From Kaistia soli DSM 19436 (GTDB lineage: Bacteria; Pseudomonadota; Alphaproteobacteria; Rhizobiales; Kaistiaceae): a DNA stretch of 64,000 nucleotides. A model generated the notes under the pieces. That model did not search any database. It was not told the origin of the DNA and was given only the letters and a program-made list of their open reading frames with translations. Position 1 is the first letter of the stretch, and each line of letters opens with the position of its first letter. Of this stretch, positions 45,342-54,495 are shown piece by piece. The position numbers were made by a program, and so were the translations under genes. The stretch lies in assembly GCF_900129325.1 (NCBI RefSeq), contig NZ_FQUP01000001.1:620001-684000 (forward strand), read 5' to 3'.

Positions 45342-46511
45342 TCAGGTCAGGCCGCATGCCGCAACCCGCGACTGGTGCCGGGCCGTGAGCAGGACGAGTA
45401 CGAGGCCAGACGCAGCCGCCGCGGCACCGGCGAGTGCAACTGCTGGATAGCCCAACCCGCCGCCGATCACCGCACCACCCAGCGCCGCGCCGATGGCGTT
45501 GCCCAGGTTGAAGGCGCCGATATTGACCGAGGAGGCGAGGTTCGGCGCGTCGGAAGCGGCCGACATCACCTGCATTTGCAACGGCGGCACCAAGGCGAAG
45601 CTCGCGACGCCCCAAAGGAAGATCAGCACCGCGCTCGGCGCGGCAAAAGGCATGGCCACAGCAAACGCGACCAACAATGCCATTAGCGACGCCAGTGTCA
45701 CGATCAAGGTGCGGTCCACCGAGCGGTCGGCGAACCGGCCGCCGAGCCAGTTGCCGACGGTGAGCCCGAGGCCATAGGTCACCAGCATGGCGGTGACGAA
45801 GCCGATCGAGGCCCGAGTCTCCTGCTGCAGGATCGGTGCGATATAGGTAAAGACCGTGAACATGGCGGTTGAACTGAGCGCGGTCAAAGCGAGCGCCAGC
45901 AGAACCGGCGGGCGGCCGAGCACCTTCAATTCCGAGAGCATGTCGCCACCGATCTCGGCTGCAATGTCCGGCAGCGTCAGCCGCAGCGCGGCCATGGCGA
46001 CCACGCCGAGCGCCGCAATGCCGAAGAATGCGGCGCGCCAGCCGATCAGGTCTCCGCCCCAGGTCGCGAGCGGAACGCCGACGACATTGGCGATGGTGAG
46101 CCCCATGAACATGGCCGCGACGGCGGCGGCGCGCCGGTTCTCTGGCACCAGCCTTGCGGCGACGACGGAGCCGACACCGAAGAAGGCGCCATGGTTCAGC
46201 GCCGTAATCAGCCGCGCCACGAGCAGCATCTCGTAGCTGGTCGACAGAGCCGCCAGCAGATTGCCGATGGTGAAGATCGCCATCAGGCCGATGAGCAGGC
46301 TGCGCCGCGGGATCCGGCCGGTGGTGATCGTCATCAGCGGTGCCCCCAGCAGGACGCCGACCGCATAGGCACTGATCAGTAGACCGGCGGTCGGGATCGA
46401 CACGCCGAGATCGCCGGCGATCACCGGCAGCAGGCCCATTGGGGCGAATTCGGTGACGCCGATGCCGAAGGCTCCGACGGCGAGCGCGAGAAGGGGCGGA
46501 TTGAACTTCAT
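45342..46511 (-). CDS. MFS transporter, AraJ/sugar-efflux (DHA1) type
   Basis: 389 residues with twelve predicted membrane helices. The first reads LLALAVGAFGIGVTEFAPMG, and VTEFAPMGLLPVIAGDLGVS is a typical opening for arabinose-efflux/DHA1 exporters. The loop 2-3 motif appears as GAPLMTITTGRIPRRSLL. It exports small molecules using the proton gradient. The gene follows the aldo/keto reductase by 18 bp on the same strand and forms an operon with it, so the pair may reduce and export a reactive carbonyl compound. Confidence 0.88.
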   Translation of the reverse strand: MKFNPPLLALAVGAFGIGVTEFAPMGLLPVIAGDLGVSIPTAGLLISAYAVGVLLGAPLMTITTGRIPRRSLLIGLMAIFTIGNLLAALSTSYEMLLVARLITALNHGAFFGVGSVVAARLVPENRRAAAVAAMFMGLTIANVVGVPLATWGGDLIGWRAAFFGIAALGVVAMAALRLTLPDIAAEIGGDMLSELKVLGRPPVLLALALTALSSTAMFTVFTYIAPILQQETRASIGFVTAMLVTYGLGLTVGNWLGGRFADRSVDRTLIVTLASLMALLVAFAVAMPFAAPSAVLIFLWGVASFALVPPLQMQVMSAASDAPNLASSVNIGAFNLGNAIGAALGGAVIGGGLGYPAVALAGAAAAASGLVLVLLTARHQSRVAACGLT

Positions 46512-46529
46512 GGCATTGTGGCTTTGCGT

Positions 46530-47564
46530 TCAGACCAAAGGGGGATTGAGGCGGGCGAACCCGGCCTGTTGGCGATAGGGTGTGTGCGGATAGGGCGGCA
46601 GCACGTCGCTCGCGGCATCGAGCGTCGCCATCTGCGACTGCGTCAGCGACCAGCCGACCGCGCCGAGATTCTGGCGCAACTGTTCCTCGTTGCGGGCGCC
46701 GACGATGACAGACGAAACCGTCGGCCGCTGCAGCAGCCAGTTGATCGCGATCTGTGGCACGGTCTTCCCTGTCTCCGCGGCGACGGCGTCCAGCGCATCA
46801 ACGACGCGGTAGAGAAGTTCGTCCTCGACCGGCGGTGCGAAGATCGCGGTCTCGTGCAGGCGGCTGCCCTCGGGGATCGGCGCGCCGCGGCGAATCCGTC
46901 CGGTCAACCGGCCCCAGCCGAGCGGGCTCCAGACCAGCGCGCCGACATTCTGGTCCTGGCCGACGGCCATCAGGTCGGTCTCGTAGGCGCGGCCGATCAA
47001 CGAATAATAGACCTGATGGGCGACATAGCGCGGACGGCCATCACGGTCGGCGACGGCGAGCGACTTCATCAACTGCCAGCCGGGATAGTTGGAGACGCCC
47101 GTGTAGCGGACCTTGCCGGCTGCGACGAGCGTATCCAGCGTGGCGAGCAGTTCCTCGACCGGCGTCGACGCGTCGAAGGCGTGCAATTGCAGCAGATCGA
47201 TATAGTCGGTGCCGAGCCGGCGCAACGCCGCCTCGACCTGCCGGATCAAGCGGCCGCGCGACACGCCCCAGTCGGCCGGTCCGTCGCCAGTCGGGAGGCC
47301 AGTCTTGGTGGAGATCAGCACAGCGTCACGACGGCCCTTGATCGCCTCGCCAAGCACCTGTTCCGAAGCGCCATCGGAGTAGACATCGGCGGTATCGAAC
47401 AAATTCACCCCGGCCTCGAGGCAGATATCGACCAGCCGGCGTGCTTCTTGCGCATCGCTCTGGCCCCAGGCGCTGAACAGTGGGCCCGAGCCGCCGAACG
47501 TCCCGGCGCCGAAACTGAGCACGGGAACCCGAAGCCCAGACGATCCCAGCTGACGATATTCCAA
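46530..47564 (-). CDS. Aldo/keto reductase
   Basis: 344 residues from a TTG at 47564; TTGGAGG nine bases upstream and the N-terminus EYRQLGSSGLRVPVLSFG decide this start, although the frame runs on to 47855. The catalytic Asp-Tyr pair (FDTADVYSDGASEQVLG), the lysine region (VLISTKTG) and the NADPH motif (SSVIVGARNEEQLRQNLGA as VIVGARNEEQL) are intact. The enzyme reduces aldehydes or ketones with NADPH and resembles the YajO/voltage-gated-channel-beta-like group. It precedes an MFS exporter and faces a LysR regulator, a frequent inducible detoxification layout. Confidence 0.88.
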   Translation of the reverse strand: MEYRQLGSSGLRVPVLSFGAGTFGGSGPLFSAWGQSDAQEARRLVDICLEAGVNLFDTADVYSDGASEQVLGEAIKGRRDAVLISTKTGLPTGDGPADWGVSRGRLIRQVEAALRRLGTDYIDLLQLHAFDASTPVEELLATLDTLVAAGKVRYTGVSNYPGWQLMKSLAVADRDGRPRYVAHQVYYSLIGRAYETDLMAVGQDQNVGALVWSPLGWGRLTGRIRRGAPIPEGSRLHETAIFAPPVEDELLYRVVDALDAVAAETGKTVPQIAINWLLQRPTVSSVIVGARNEEQLRQNLGAVGWSLTQSQMATLDAASDVLPPYPHTPYRQQAGFARLNPPLV

Positions 47565-47615
47565 GGTAACCTCCAAGATTGGGCAATGATGCTTCCACGC
47601 AAAGATGGACGGTAC

Positions 47616-47645
47616 CCACGCAAGGGAGTAGGCGTGGCTCACGCC
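47616..47645. promoter_or_regulatory. Overlapping inverted repeats between AKR gene and lysR
   Basis: CCACGC-N10-GCGTGG (47616-47637) overlaps GGCGTG-GCT-CACGCC (47631-47645). They share the GCGTGG arm, so one site may exclude the other. Their place between divergent genes suits LysR autoregulation and target control. Confidence 0.45.
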
Positions 47646-47670
47646 AAGGATTTTTGAATGGGGTGCAAAG

Positions 47671-48567
47671 ATGGCTCCGGAAGGCGCAGATCGTGCAAGG
47701 GAATTGGAGGTGTTCTCGGCCATTGCGCGTCTCGGCAGCTTTTCGGCAGCCGGCCGCGCGCTGGACCTAACGCCATCGGCGGTCAGCCGGACGATCGACC
47801 GCATCGAGGCGCGCCTTGGCGTGCGGCTCCTGATTCGCACGACCCGCGCGCTCACCCTGACGATGGAAGGGCAGAGCTATCTCGGCGCTGCCCGGCGCAT
47901 CCTGGCCGATCTCGACGAGGCCGAGCGGTCGATCGCCGATCAGGGCGCACCCCGCGGGCGGCTCAGGGTCAGCGCCGGCTTCTCGCATGGCCGGCTCAGC
48001 ATCGTGCCGCTGCTCGGCGATTTCGCCCGCCTCTATCCGCATATCCTCGTCGATATCAGTTTGACAGACACGGTGGTGGACATAGCGGCGGGACAGGCGG
48101 ATGTGGGCATCAGGTTCGGGCCGCTGGCGGATAGTGCCTTGACCGCGCGGCGGATCGGCGAGACCGGCCGTTCCATCGTTGCCTCGCCGGATTATCTGGC
48201 GCGGCACGGCACGCCGCGCGTGCCGGAAGACCTGCTCGGCCACAACTGCCTGAATTTCAACTTCCGCCGCGCCGAACCGGTATGGCCGTTCCGTCGTAAC
48301 GGGCGCGATTATGCCCTGACAGTGCGCGGCAATATCGAGGCCAATAATGGCGAGACGCTGGGCCAACTCGCGATGGACGGCGTCGGAATCACCCGCGTCG
48401 GCCATTTCGGCGTCGCCGACGCCATCGCGGCCGGGCGGCTGGTGTCGGTGCTCGACGCCTTCAACCCGGGCGACGTCGAGCCGATCCACGCCGTCTTCGT
48501 CGGCGGCACCAACATGCCGGCCCGCGTCCGCGTCTTCGTCGACTATCTGGCCGAGCACCTGCGTTGA
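47671..48567 (+). CDS. LysR family transcriptional regulator
   Basis: 298 residues. The helix-turn-helix is LEVFSAIARLGSFSAAGRAL with TPSAVSRTIDRIEARLG. The effector domain has the common GHNCLNFNFRRAEPVWPF and NNGETLGQLAMDGVGI blocks of CrgA/AaeR-like regulators. It is divergent from the aldo/keto reductase-MFS operon and is the likely activator or repressor of it in response to a small toxic compound. Confidence 0.88.
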   Translation: MAPEGADRARELEVFSAIARLGSFSAAGRALDLTPSAVSRTIDRIEARLGVRLLIRTTRALTLTMEGQSYLGAARRILADLDEAERSIADQGAPRGRLRVSAGFSHGRLSIVPLLGDFARLYPHILVDISLTDTVVDIAAGQADVGIRFGPLADSALTARRIGETGRSIVASPDYLARHGTPRVPEDLLGHNCLNFNFRRAEPVWPFRRNGRDYALTVRGNIEANNGETLGQLAMDGVGITRVGHFGVADAIAAGRLVSVLDAFNPGDVEPIHAVFVGGTNMPARVRVFVDYLAEHLR

Positions 48568-49919
48568 GGCGTCCATCGGATCGTCTATTGCACAGCATCG
48601 AACCTGGATTGCGAAACCTAGAGCGTTGGCATCAGCTGCCAGAGTGGGACCAGTGACCGGTTCTGACGCGTAGCGGCCTTCAGCACCCATGCCGACGATG
48701 TCCCCTTTCAGGCAGTGGCAGGGTGAATCGCCATGTCCGGCTTGGGGGCGCGAAGCGGACGTTGGAAACTGCGTGCCAGCAAGGCCCCTCTCAGATCAAC
48801 TATCGACGTTTCGTGGGCCACCCGCTGACCTGATGCCGTCGGGACTAACCGCCTGCTGCAACAGCAGGTGCTCCTCGATCCGGTCACTGATCTTTCGCGA
48901 ACAGATCTTGGAAAATCACTGGACCCCAAGCTTGGCCATAGGCGTGCACCAGCGCGCCGCCTTCATTGAGCTCTCCCAAGACGACGGGCGCAAGTCCGAG
49001 CTGTTTGGCCAAGGCCAATCGCGTCATCGTTGTCGCTTGACGGGAAGACGAACCGGTGTCCGCCCCCGACAACTGGATCCCCTGCGGGAGCCGCCGCGAT
49101 CAGGTGATCGACACCCTTCACAAGCCTGCCGCCCTTAATCGCCTTCGCGACTAAGGGCGGCAATACGGGGTGGCCCAGATCCCTCCGGCGGCACACCATA
49201 GACATTGGTCACATTTACGATGGCCTGTACTTGCCTGGAAATCCGGCTAACCCGCCGTTTCTGCCATTAGGTGCTGGCGACTTGATCCCAGCCCGGCGCA
49301 CATCCCGACATCTTGGTCGCGATCATGCCGACACGAAGCGTTCGGCTACCCGGGGCCGACCTGCCGCCTAGATATCTGAGTACGCCCAAGGGATCGAAGA
49401 GTCGGACGTTGCGTTCCCAAGGAGCCGGTAGGAAATACAATTTCTGCGCTTCCAGAAGACAAAATACCCGCTGCGAGGTCCAATACTCGCCGTTCATCGC
49501 GCGATTGCGTGACGAAGGGCATCGCTGGTTCCGGCGCCGGCACTGCCGGCGAAATGTTAGCGCCGGTTTAGCGCCTTCGAGAGATGGCAAAGGGATTTCT
49601 TCTCTATCGCCATCATCGGCCTAGGCTTGAGCGGCCGCCGCAGATGGAACGAACCGTGCCGTTGCCGCCTCTGGATAGCCGACTGGACGAGAGCGCCTCC
49701 GGAAGGCGCAGCGCCGTCACGGCCGAGGATCAATCCGATGCTTGGACCGACCGGACCCGCGCCACCGAATGGGCACCGCGCCTGCAGCATGGGGTCTCGG
49801 CGGTGTTCGGCACCGGCCTGCGCCTCGTGCCCGAGCGACAGGGCCGACGCCCGCAAATCTGACAACGAGAGAGAGACCGATGGCTGCCGGATGCCATCGG
49901 CGCACACAAGGAGAAGACC
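48568..49919. other. Gene-poor DNA, 1.35 kb
   Basis: No gene with a ribosome site and a recognisable family is seen. Short minus-strand frames such as LALAKQLGLAPVVLGELNEG (about 48.9-49.05 kb) look protein-like but are broken and were not identified. Copy 4 of the 27-bp repeat lies at 48736. The last 60 bp carry AAGGAGAAG, the ribosome site of the next gene. The stretch is probably eroded coding DNA. Confidence 0.5.
48736..48762 (+). repeat. 27-bp dispersed repeat, copy 4
   Basis: Follows GTCCG-N5-GGGGCGC-N2-AGCGGACG. The ends GTCCG/CGGAC are complementary, as in copy 1. Confidence 0.6.
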
Positions 49920-50963
49920 ATGCCCGACGCCCGCAGCCTTCCCATTCTGGATTTCTCCCGCTTTCGCGCGGGGGGAGCGACGCGTGCTGCCTTCCTCGCC
50001 GATCTGCGCGACGCCGCGCGCGAGGTCGGCTTCTTCTATCTCTCCGGCCACGGCATCGCGACGTCCGAGGCTGACCACCTGAAGGCCCTCGGCCGTCAGT
50101 TCTTCGCCCTGCCCGAGGCGGACAAAGTGGCGATCGAGATGGTCCACTCGCCGCATTTCCGCGGGTATACCCGCGCCGGCTTCGAGCACACCCGCGGCCA
50201 GCCGGACTGGCGCGAGCAGATTGATTTCTCCAGCGAGCGCGCGCTCCTGCCGCGCGAGGCCGGCCAGCCCGACTGGACACGGCTGCAGGGGCCGAACCAG
50301 TGGCCCTCCGCTCTCCCCGCGCTGAAGCCGGCCGTTCTCGATTGGCAGAGCCATCTGACCGCGCTCGCCATCGATCTCCTGAAGGCCTTCGCCCTCGCGC
50401 TCGCGCAGGACGAGGACGTCTTCAAGCCGATCTACGAGAGCGCGCCGATCGAGCACATTAAGATCATCCGCTATCCCGGCCGCGACAGCACCGGCAGCGA
50501 CCAGGGCGTCGGCGCGCACAAGGACGGCGGCTTCCTGACGATCCTCCTGCAGGATGTCCAGGGCGGCCTGCAGGTCCAGGCCGACGATGGCAGCTGGATC
50601 GATGCGCCGCCGATCCCCGGCACCTTCATCATCAATATCGGCGAGGTGCTGGAGATGGCCTCGAACGGCTATCTGCGCGCCACCGTCCACCGCGTCGTCA
50701 CGCCGCCCGCCGGCAAGGATCGGCTGTCGATCGCCTATTTCTTCGGCGCGCAGCTCGACGCCGTCATCCCGCTTCTGCAGCTCACGCCCGCCTTCGCGGC
50801 CGAGGCGCTCGGACCCGCGGCCGATCCGGACAATCCGCTCTTCCGCGAGATCGGCCGCAACTATCTGAAGGGCCGCCTGCGGTCACATCCGGACGTCGCC
50901 CGCCGCCACTATGCAGACCTTCTCGAAGGCGTCCCGCAGCCGGCCACCGCCGGCGCCTATTGA
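49920..50963 (+). CDS. 2-oxoglutarate/Fe(II)-dependent oxygenase, isopenicillin N synthase-like
   Basis: 347 residues with AAGGAGAAG before the ATG. The N-terminal DIOX_N region is VGFFYLSGHGI near residue 40. The iron triad is His and Asp in GVGAHKDGGFLTILLQD and His in ATVHRVV. RLSIAYFF supplies the Arg-x-Ser that binds 2-oxoglutarate. Such enzymes oxidise small substrates with O2. The gene is 28 bp ahead of O-acetylhomoserine sulfhydrylase and next to sulfonate uptake genes. A role in freeing sulfur from an imported compound, as TauD does, is plausible though TauD belongs to a different subfamily. Confidence 0.87.
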   Translation: MPDARSLPILDFSRFRAGGATRAAFLADLRDAAREVGFFYLSGHGIATSEADHLKALGRQFFALPEADKVAIEMVHSPHFRGYTRAGFEHTRGQPDWREQIDFSSERALLPREAGQPDWTRLQGPNQWPSALPALKPAVLDWQSHLTALAIDLLKAFALALAQDEDVFKPIYESAPIEHIKIIRYPGRDSTGSDQGVGAHKDGGFLTILLQDVQGGLQVQADDGSWIDAPPIPGTFIINIGEVLEMASNGYLRATVHRVVTPPAGKDRLSIAYFFGAQLDAVIPLLQLTPAFAAEALGPAADPDNPLFREIGRNYLKGRLRSHPDVARRHYADLLEGVPQPATAGAY

Positions 50964-50991
50964 CCACCACACAGAAGCGACGAGACGAGCG

Positions 50992-52302
50992 ATGACACCC
51001 CATCCGACGTCCTTCGACACCAAGCGGATCGAAACGCTTGCCCTGCATGGCGGAACGTACCGTTCCGACCCGACCACCGGGGCGGTTGCGGTACCGATCT
51101 ACCAGACAACCTCGTTCCAACTCCCCGACACCGCGACGGCCGACAAGCTGTTCTCGCTCGACGAGCTCGGCTACGTCTATTCCCGCGTTGCCAACCCGAC
51201 CCAGGATGCGCTCGAGCAGCGCATCGCCGCGGTCGAGGGCGGCGTCGCCGCGCTGGCGCTGGCCTCCGGCCAAGCCGCAACCGCCTATTCCGTTCTCAAC
51301 CTGACCCAGCCCGGCGACAACATCGTCTCGGCTGCCGGCCTCTATGGCGGCACCTTCGCGCTCTTCGCCGCGACGCTGAAGAATTTCGGCGTCGAGGTGC
51401 GCTTCGTCGATGCCGACGATCCCGAGAATTTCCGCCGCGCCACCGACGACCGCACCCGCGCCTACTACGCGGAATCGCTGCCGAACCCAAAGCTCGAAGT
51501 GTTTCTGATCGGCGAAGTGGCGGCGATCGGCCGTTCGCTCGGCGTGCCGCTCATCGTCGACAACACTGCGGCGCCGGTGTGGATCCGCCCGCTCGAGCAT
51601 GGCGCGGCTGTCGTCGTCTATTCGGCGACGAAATATATCGGCGGCCATGGCACGACGATCGGCGGCCTGATCATCGACGGCGGCAATTTCCCCTTCGCCG
51701 ACTATCCCCAGCGCTTCCCGACCATCCACGAGCCGGATCCGAGCTATCACGGCGCCAACTGGCTGCAGAAGGCGGAGCCGCTCGGGCCGTTCCCCTATCT
51801 GCTGCGCGCCCGCGCCGTGCTGCTGCGCGACATCGGCGCGGCGATCACGCCGCTGGCGGCCTTCCAACTGATCCAGGGGCTCGAGACACTGCCGCTGCGG
51901 CTGCGCCAGCATGCCGACAACGCCATCAAGGTGGCGAATTTCCTGAAGACGCATCCGAAGGTCGAGCGGGTGATCTTCCCGGGCCTGCAGACCGGTGAAG
52001 CGCGGCGGCGCGCCGATACCTATCTCAAGGGTGGCTTTGGCGCTCTGGTCGGCTTCGAGATCGCCGCCGGCCGCGACGCCGGCAGGCGCTTCATCGACAA
52101 CCTGCAGCTGCTCTACCATGTCGCCAACATCGGCGATGCACGCTCGCTGGCAATCCATCCGTCGACGACGACGCACTCGCAGCTCTCGCCCGACGACCAG
52201 CTGCGCACTGGCGTGACGCCCGGCTATGTCCGCCTCTCGATCGGCATCGAGCACCCCGACGACATCATCGCCGACATCGCACAGGCGCTCGACAAGGCCT
52301 AA
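50992..52302 (+). CDS. metY: O-acetylhomoserine sulfhydrylase (Cys/Met metabolism PLP enzyme)
   Basis: 436 residues from the ATG at 50992. The PLP lysine is Lys214 in [15 protein letters not shown]. Opening [25 protein letters not shown] and [17 protein letters not shown] are typical, and [20 protein letters not shown] with the long insertion near 240 marks the MetY branch rather than cystathionine synthases. It condenses O-acetylhomoserine with sulfide or methanethiol to give homocysteine or methionine. A strong terminator follows. In this setting it is the sink for sulfide released by the nearby oxidative enzymes. Confidence 0.92.
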   Translation: MTPHPTSFDTKRIETLALHGGTYRSDPTTGAVAVPIYQTTSFQLPDTATADKLFSLDELGYVYSRVANPTQDALEQRIAAVEGGVAALALASGQAATAYSVLNLTQPGDNIVSAAGLYGGTFALFAATLKNFGVEVRFVDADDPENFRRATDDRTRAYYAESLPNPKLEVFLIGEVAAIGRSLGVPLIVDNTAAPVWIRPLEHGAAVVVYSATKYIGGHGTTIGGLIIDGGNFPFADYPQRFPTIHEPDPSYHGANWLQKAEPLGPFPYLLRARAVLLRDIGAAITPLAAFQLIQGLETLPLRLRQHADNAIKVANFLKTHPKVERVIFPGLQTGEARRRADTYLKGGFGALVGFEIAAGRDAGRRFIDNLQLLYHVANIGDARSLAIHPSTTTHSQLSPDDQLRTGVTPGYVRLSIGIEHPDDIIADIAQALDKA

Positions 52303-52308
52303 GACGAC

Positions 52309-52343
52309 AAAGGGACGACCCGGTGAATTCGGGTCGTCCCTTT
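52309..52343. terminator. Strong bidirectional terminator after metY
   Basis: A perfect 14-bp stem (AAAGGGACGACCCG with its complement CGGGTCGTCCCTTT) encloses a 7-nt loop. A/T runs at both feet suit termination from either side, between metY and the leftward ssu operon. Confidence 0.88.
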
Positions 52344-52400
52344 GGTGAACGAACGACCCGCAACCGAGTGCCCCCCAGGCGTCGGCGCGGGTCTTTTCGT

Positions 52401-52700
52401 TCAGTCCCGCTTGAGGCGGAGGAGTGCCCCGACTGCGAGGAGGCCGGCCGCGGCCCAGAGCAGCTCCGGCGAATAGCGGCGGATGCCGAGGAAATGGCTG
52501 CCCTTGCACAGCGCCTGGGCCAGCGAGCAGGTGTCGGTGACATTGGCGAGGCAAGGCAGCGCCGCCGGGACGCTCATGTAATCCCCGCCGATGACCTGGC
52601 TGTAGATGATCGTCCACCAGGCGAGGGCAACCAGCAGCGCGAGCAGGCCGAAGGACAAGGCGAGCGTGCCGGTTCGATCGGATGTGAGATGCGGTCGCAT
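52401..52700 (-). CDS. Small two-helix membrane protein, function unknown
   Basis: 99 residues. Two hydrophobic segments (LALSFGLLALLVALAWWTI; LLWAAAGLLAVGALL) flank a periplasmic loop with three cysteines (LPCLANVTDTCSLAQALC). Its ATG follows directly on the stop of the ssuB-like gene (TGAATG), so it is the last gene of the transporter operon. Its role is unknown; paired cysteines in the loop could form a disulfide or bind metal. Confidence 0.65.
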   Translation of the reverse strand: MRPHLTSDRTGTLALSFGLLALLVALAWWTIIYSQVIGGDYMSVPAALPCLANVTDTCSLAQALCKGSHFLGIRRYSPELLWAAAGLLAVGALLRLKRD

Positions 52701-53486
52701 TCAGACCTCCGCGCCGAAGCCGAGCTTTTCGAGAATGAACCGGCGCTGCGCGATGAGTTCGGGATCGTCACGGCGGCGCGGATGCCGCTTGTCGACGGCG
52801 ACCTCCGCCTCGATCCGGGCCGGGCGATCGCTGAGCACGATGACGCGATCGGCGAGCAGCAGGGCCTCCTCGACGTCATGCGTCACCATCAGCGCGGTGA
52901 AGCCAACCTTGCGCCAGAGGGCCAGAAGCTCGGTCTGCATGGTGAGGCGCGTCAAGGAATCGAGCCGGCCGAATGGCTCGTCGAGCAGCAGCAGCTCGGG
53001 ATCGTTGACGAGCGCCCGGGCCAGTGCGACGCGCTGCGCCATGCCGCCCGAGAGCTGATGCGGATGCGCGTCGGCAAAGCCGCCGAGCTGGACCAGTGCC
53101 AGCGCGGCATCGACCCGCCCCTTCTCCGCCGGCAGCAGGCCGCGCGCCTCCAGCCCGAAGGCGACGTTCTTCCAGACGCTGCGCCAGGGAAAGAGCGTCG
53201 GATCCTGGAAGACAAGGATCCGACGCGGGTCTGGACCCTGGATCGGCTGCCCGTCTTCGAGCACCTCGCCGCGCGTCGGCCGCTCGAGCCCGGCGGCAAG
53301 CCGCAACAGCGTCGACTTTCCGCAGCCGGAGGGACCGAGCAGGGCGACGAAGGAACCGGGCGCGATCGAGAGATCGATGCCATCCAGCACCGGCAGCAGC
53401 CGATCCTTCAGCGCGAAGCTCAAGGAGACGTCGCTGAAGTCGAGCGCCATCGCGCGGGTCGGTGCGGCGGCGAGCGGCAGGGCCAT
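52701..53486 (-). CDS. ssuB: Sulfonate/taurine-type ABC transporter ATP-binding protein
   Basis: 261 residues from the ATG at 53486, which overlaps the permease stop by one base (TGATG). Walker A GPSGCGKST, Q-loop LVFQDPTLFPW, signature LSGGMAQRVALARAL, Walker B LLLLDEPFGRLD and H-loop MVTHDVEEAL are intact. The LFPWRSVWKNV block is typical of SsuB/TauB/NrtD proteins. It energises uptake of sulfonates or related small anions together with the next two upstream genes. Confidence 0.85.
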   Translation of the reverse strand: MALPLAAAPTRAMALDFSDVSLSFALKDRLLPVLDGIDLSIAPGSFVALLGPSGCGKSTLLRLAAGLERPTRGEVLEDGQPIQGPDPRRILVFQDPTLFPWRSVWKNVAFGLEARGLLPAEKGRVDAALALVQLGGFADAHPHQLSGGMAQRVALARALVNDPELLLLDEPFGRLDSLTRLTMQTELLALWRKVGFTALMVTHDVEEALLLADRVIVLSDRPARIEAEVAVDKRHPRRRDDPELIAQRRFILEKLGFGAEV

Positions 53487-54484
53487 CAGATGATCCCCTT
53501 CTGCCAATCGAGCACATGGTCGCGGACGAGGAACAGCAGCTTGACGAGGCCGGCGCAGAGCAGCGCCATGATGATCAGCGCCGCATAGACGTTCACATAG
53601 GCCGAATAGGCGGTCTGGAACTGCAGATACCAGCCGAGGCCGTATTTCGCGCCGAGCATTTCGGCGACGACCAGGACAGCGAAGGAGGCGTAGAGCCCCA
53701 TGAACAGGCCGACAAAGACATTCGGCAGAGCGGCGGGGATCGCGACCTTCAGCACCAGGAAGCGCTCGGTGGCGCCGAGCGTGCGCGCGACGTCGTAGAA
53801 GGCCCGGCTCACCTGCTCGACGCCGGCGGCCGTCAGGATGATGACGGGAATGCCGGAGGCGAGCGCCACCAGGAAAAGGCTGGCGTGGAAGGTCGTCGGG
53901 AAGAAGAAGAAGGTGCAGGGTATCCAGGCGCTGGCCGGCACCGGGCCGATCAGCTTCAGGATCGGCATGCCCCAATAGGCGAAGCGCTTCGACCAGCCGA
54001 GACCGACGCCGATGACGAAGCCGACCGCGACGCCGGCGGCAAAGCCGATGCTCCAGAGCCGCAGCGTATAGAGCACGCAGATGCCGAGCCGCTGCCAATC
54101 GGTGACATAGACATGCAGCAGGCCCTGCGGCGGCGAAAAGAAGGGCTTCGGCAGCCAGCCGAGCTTCGCGGTCGAGAGCTCCCAGAGCGCGAGCCAGACG
54201 CCGAGCGCGATGAACCAGGGACCTGCATGGCGCAGCCGCTCGCCCGGACCGCCGCGACGCCACGTCGCCGCCGTCAGCAGCGCCAACAAAGCGGCGCCAC
54301 TGAGCAGAAGGCCGCCGAAGAGGTCGCGGCTTCCCCAGGGAATGACGTCGGGCAGGCCGATCGTGATCGCGGCCGCCGCCAGCCAGGCGAGCGATGCGAT
54401 CCAGCCGTCGCGCCAGACCCCGTGCCTTCCGGCAACCGCGACGGAACCGGCCTCAGCCAGGCCGGAGCCGGCAATCTCCGCCAT
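53486..54484 (-). CDS. ssuC: Sulfonate-type ABC transporter permease
   Basis: 332 residues. The BPD_transp_1 core is in the C-terminal 220 residues, with the EAA loop VARTLGATERFLVLKVAIPAALP (VARTLGATERFL, KVAIPAALP). About 100 extra N-terminal residues add two membrane helices (IASLAWLAAAAITIGLPDVI; GGLLLSGAALLALLTAA), which usual SsuC proteins of about 260 residues lack. It forms the membrane channel. Its stop overlaps the ATPase start by one base. Confidence 0.83.
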   Translation of the reverse strand: MAEIAGSGLAEAGSVAVAGRHGVWRDGWIASLAWLAAAAITIGLPDVIPWGSRDLFGGLLLSGAALLALLTAATWRRGGPGERLRHAGPWFIALGVWLALWELSTAKLGWLPKPFFSPPQGLLHVYVTDWQRLGICVLYTLRLWSIGFAAGVAVGFVIGVGLGWSKRFAYWGMPILKLIGPVPASAWIPCTFFFFPTTFHASLFLVALASGIPVIILTAAGVEQVSRAFYDVARTLGATERFLVLKVAIPAALPNVFVGLFMGLYASFAVLVVAEMLGAKYGLGWYLQFQTAYSAYVNVYAALIIMALLCAGLVKLLFLVRDHVLDWQKGII

Positions 54485-54495
54485 ACTTTCTGTCC

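Noticed and set aside
48884-49205. Minus-strand frames reading KQLGLAPVVLGELNEGG and HPVLPPLVAKAIKGGRLVKG
   Set aside because: They look protein-like but are short, in different frames and not recognised. Treated as possible erosion, not as genes.
52323-53588. 421-codon plus-strand frame opposite the ssuB and small membrane protein genes
   Set aside because: The opposite strand encodes all ABC ATPase motifs. The frame is charged low-complexity noise.
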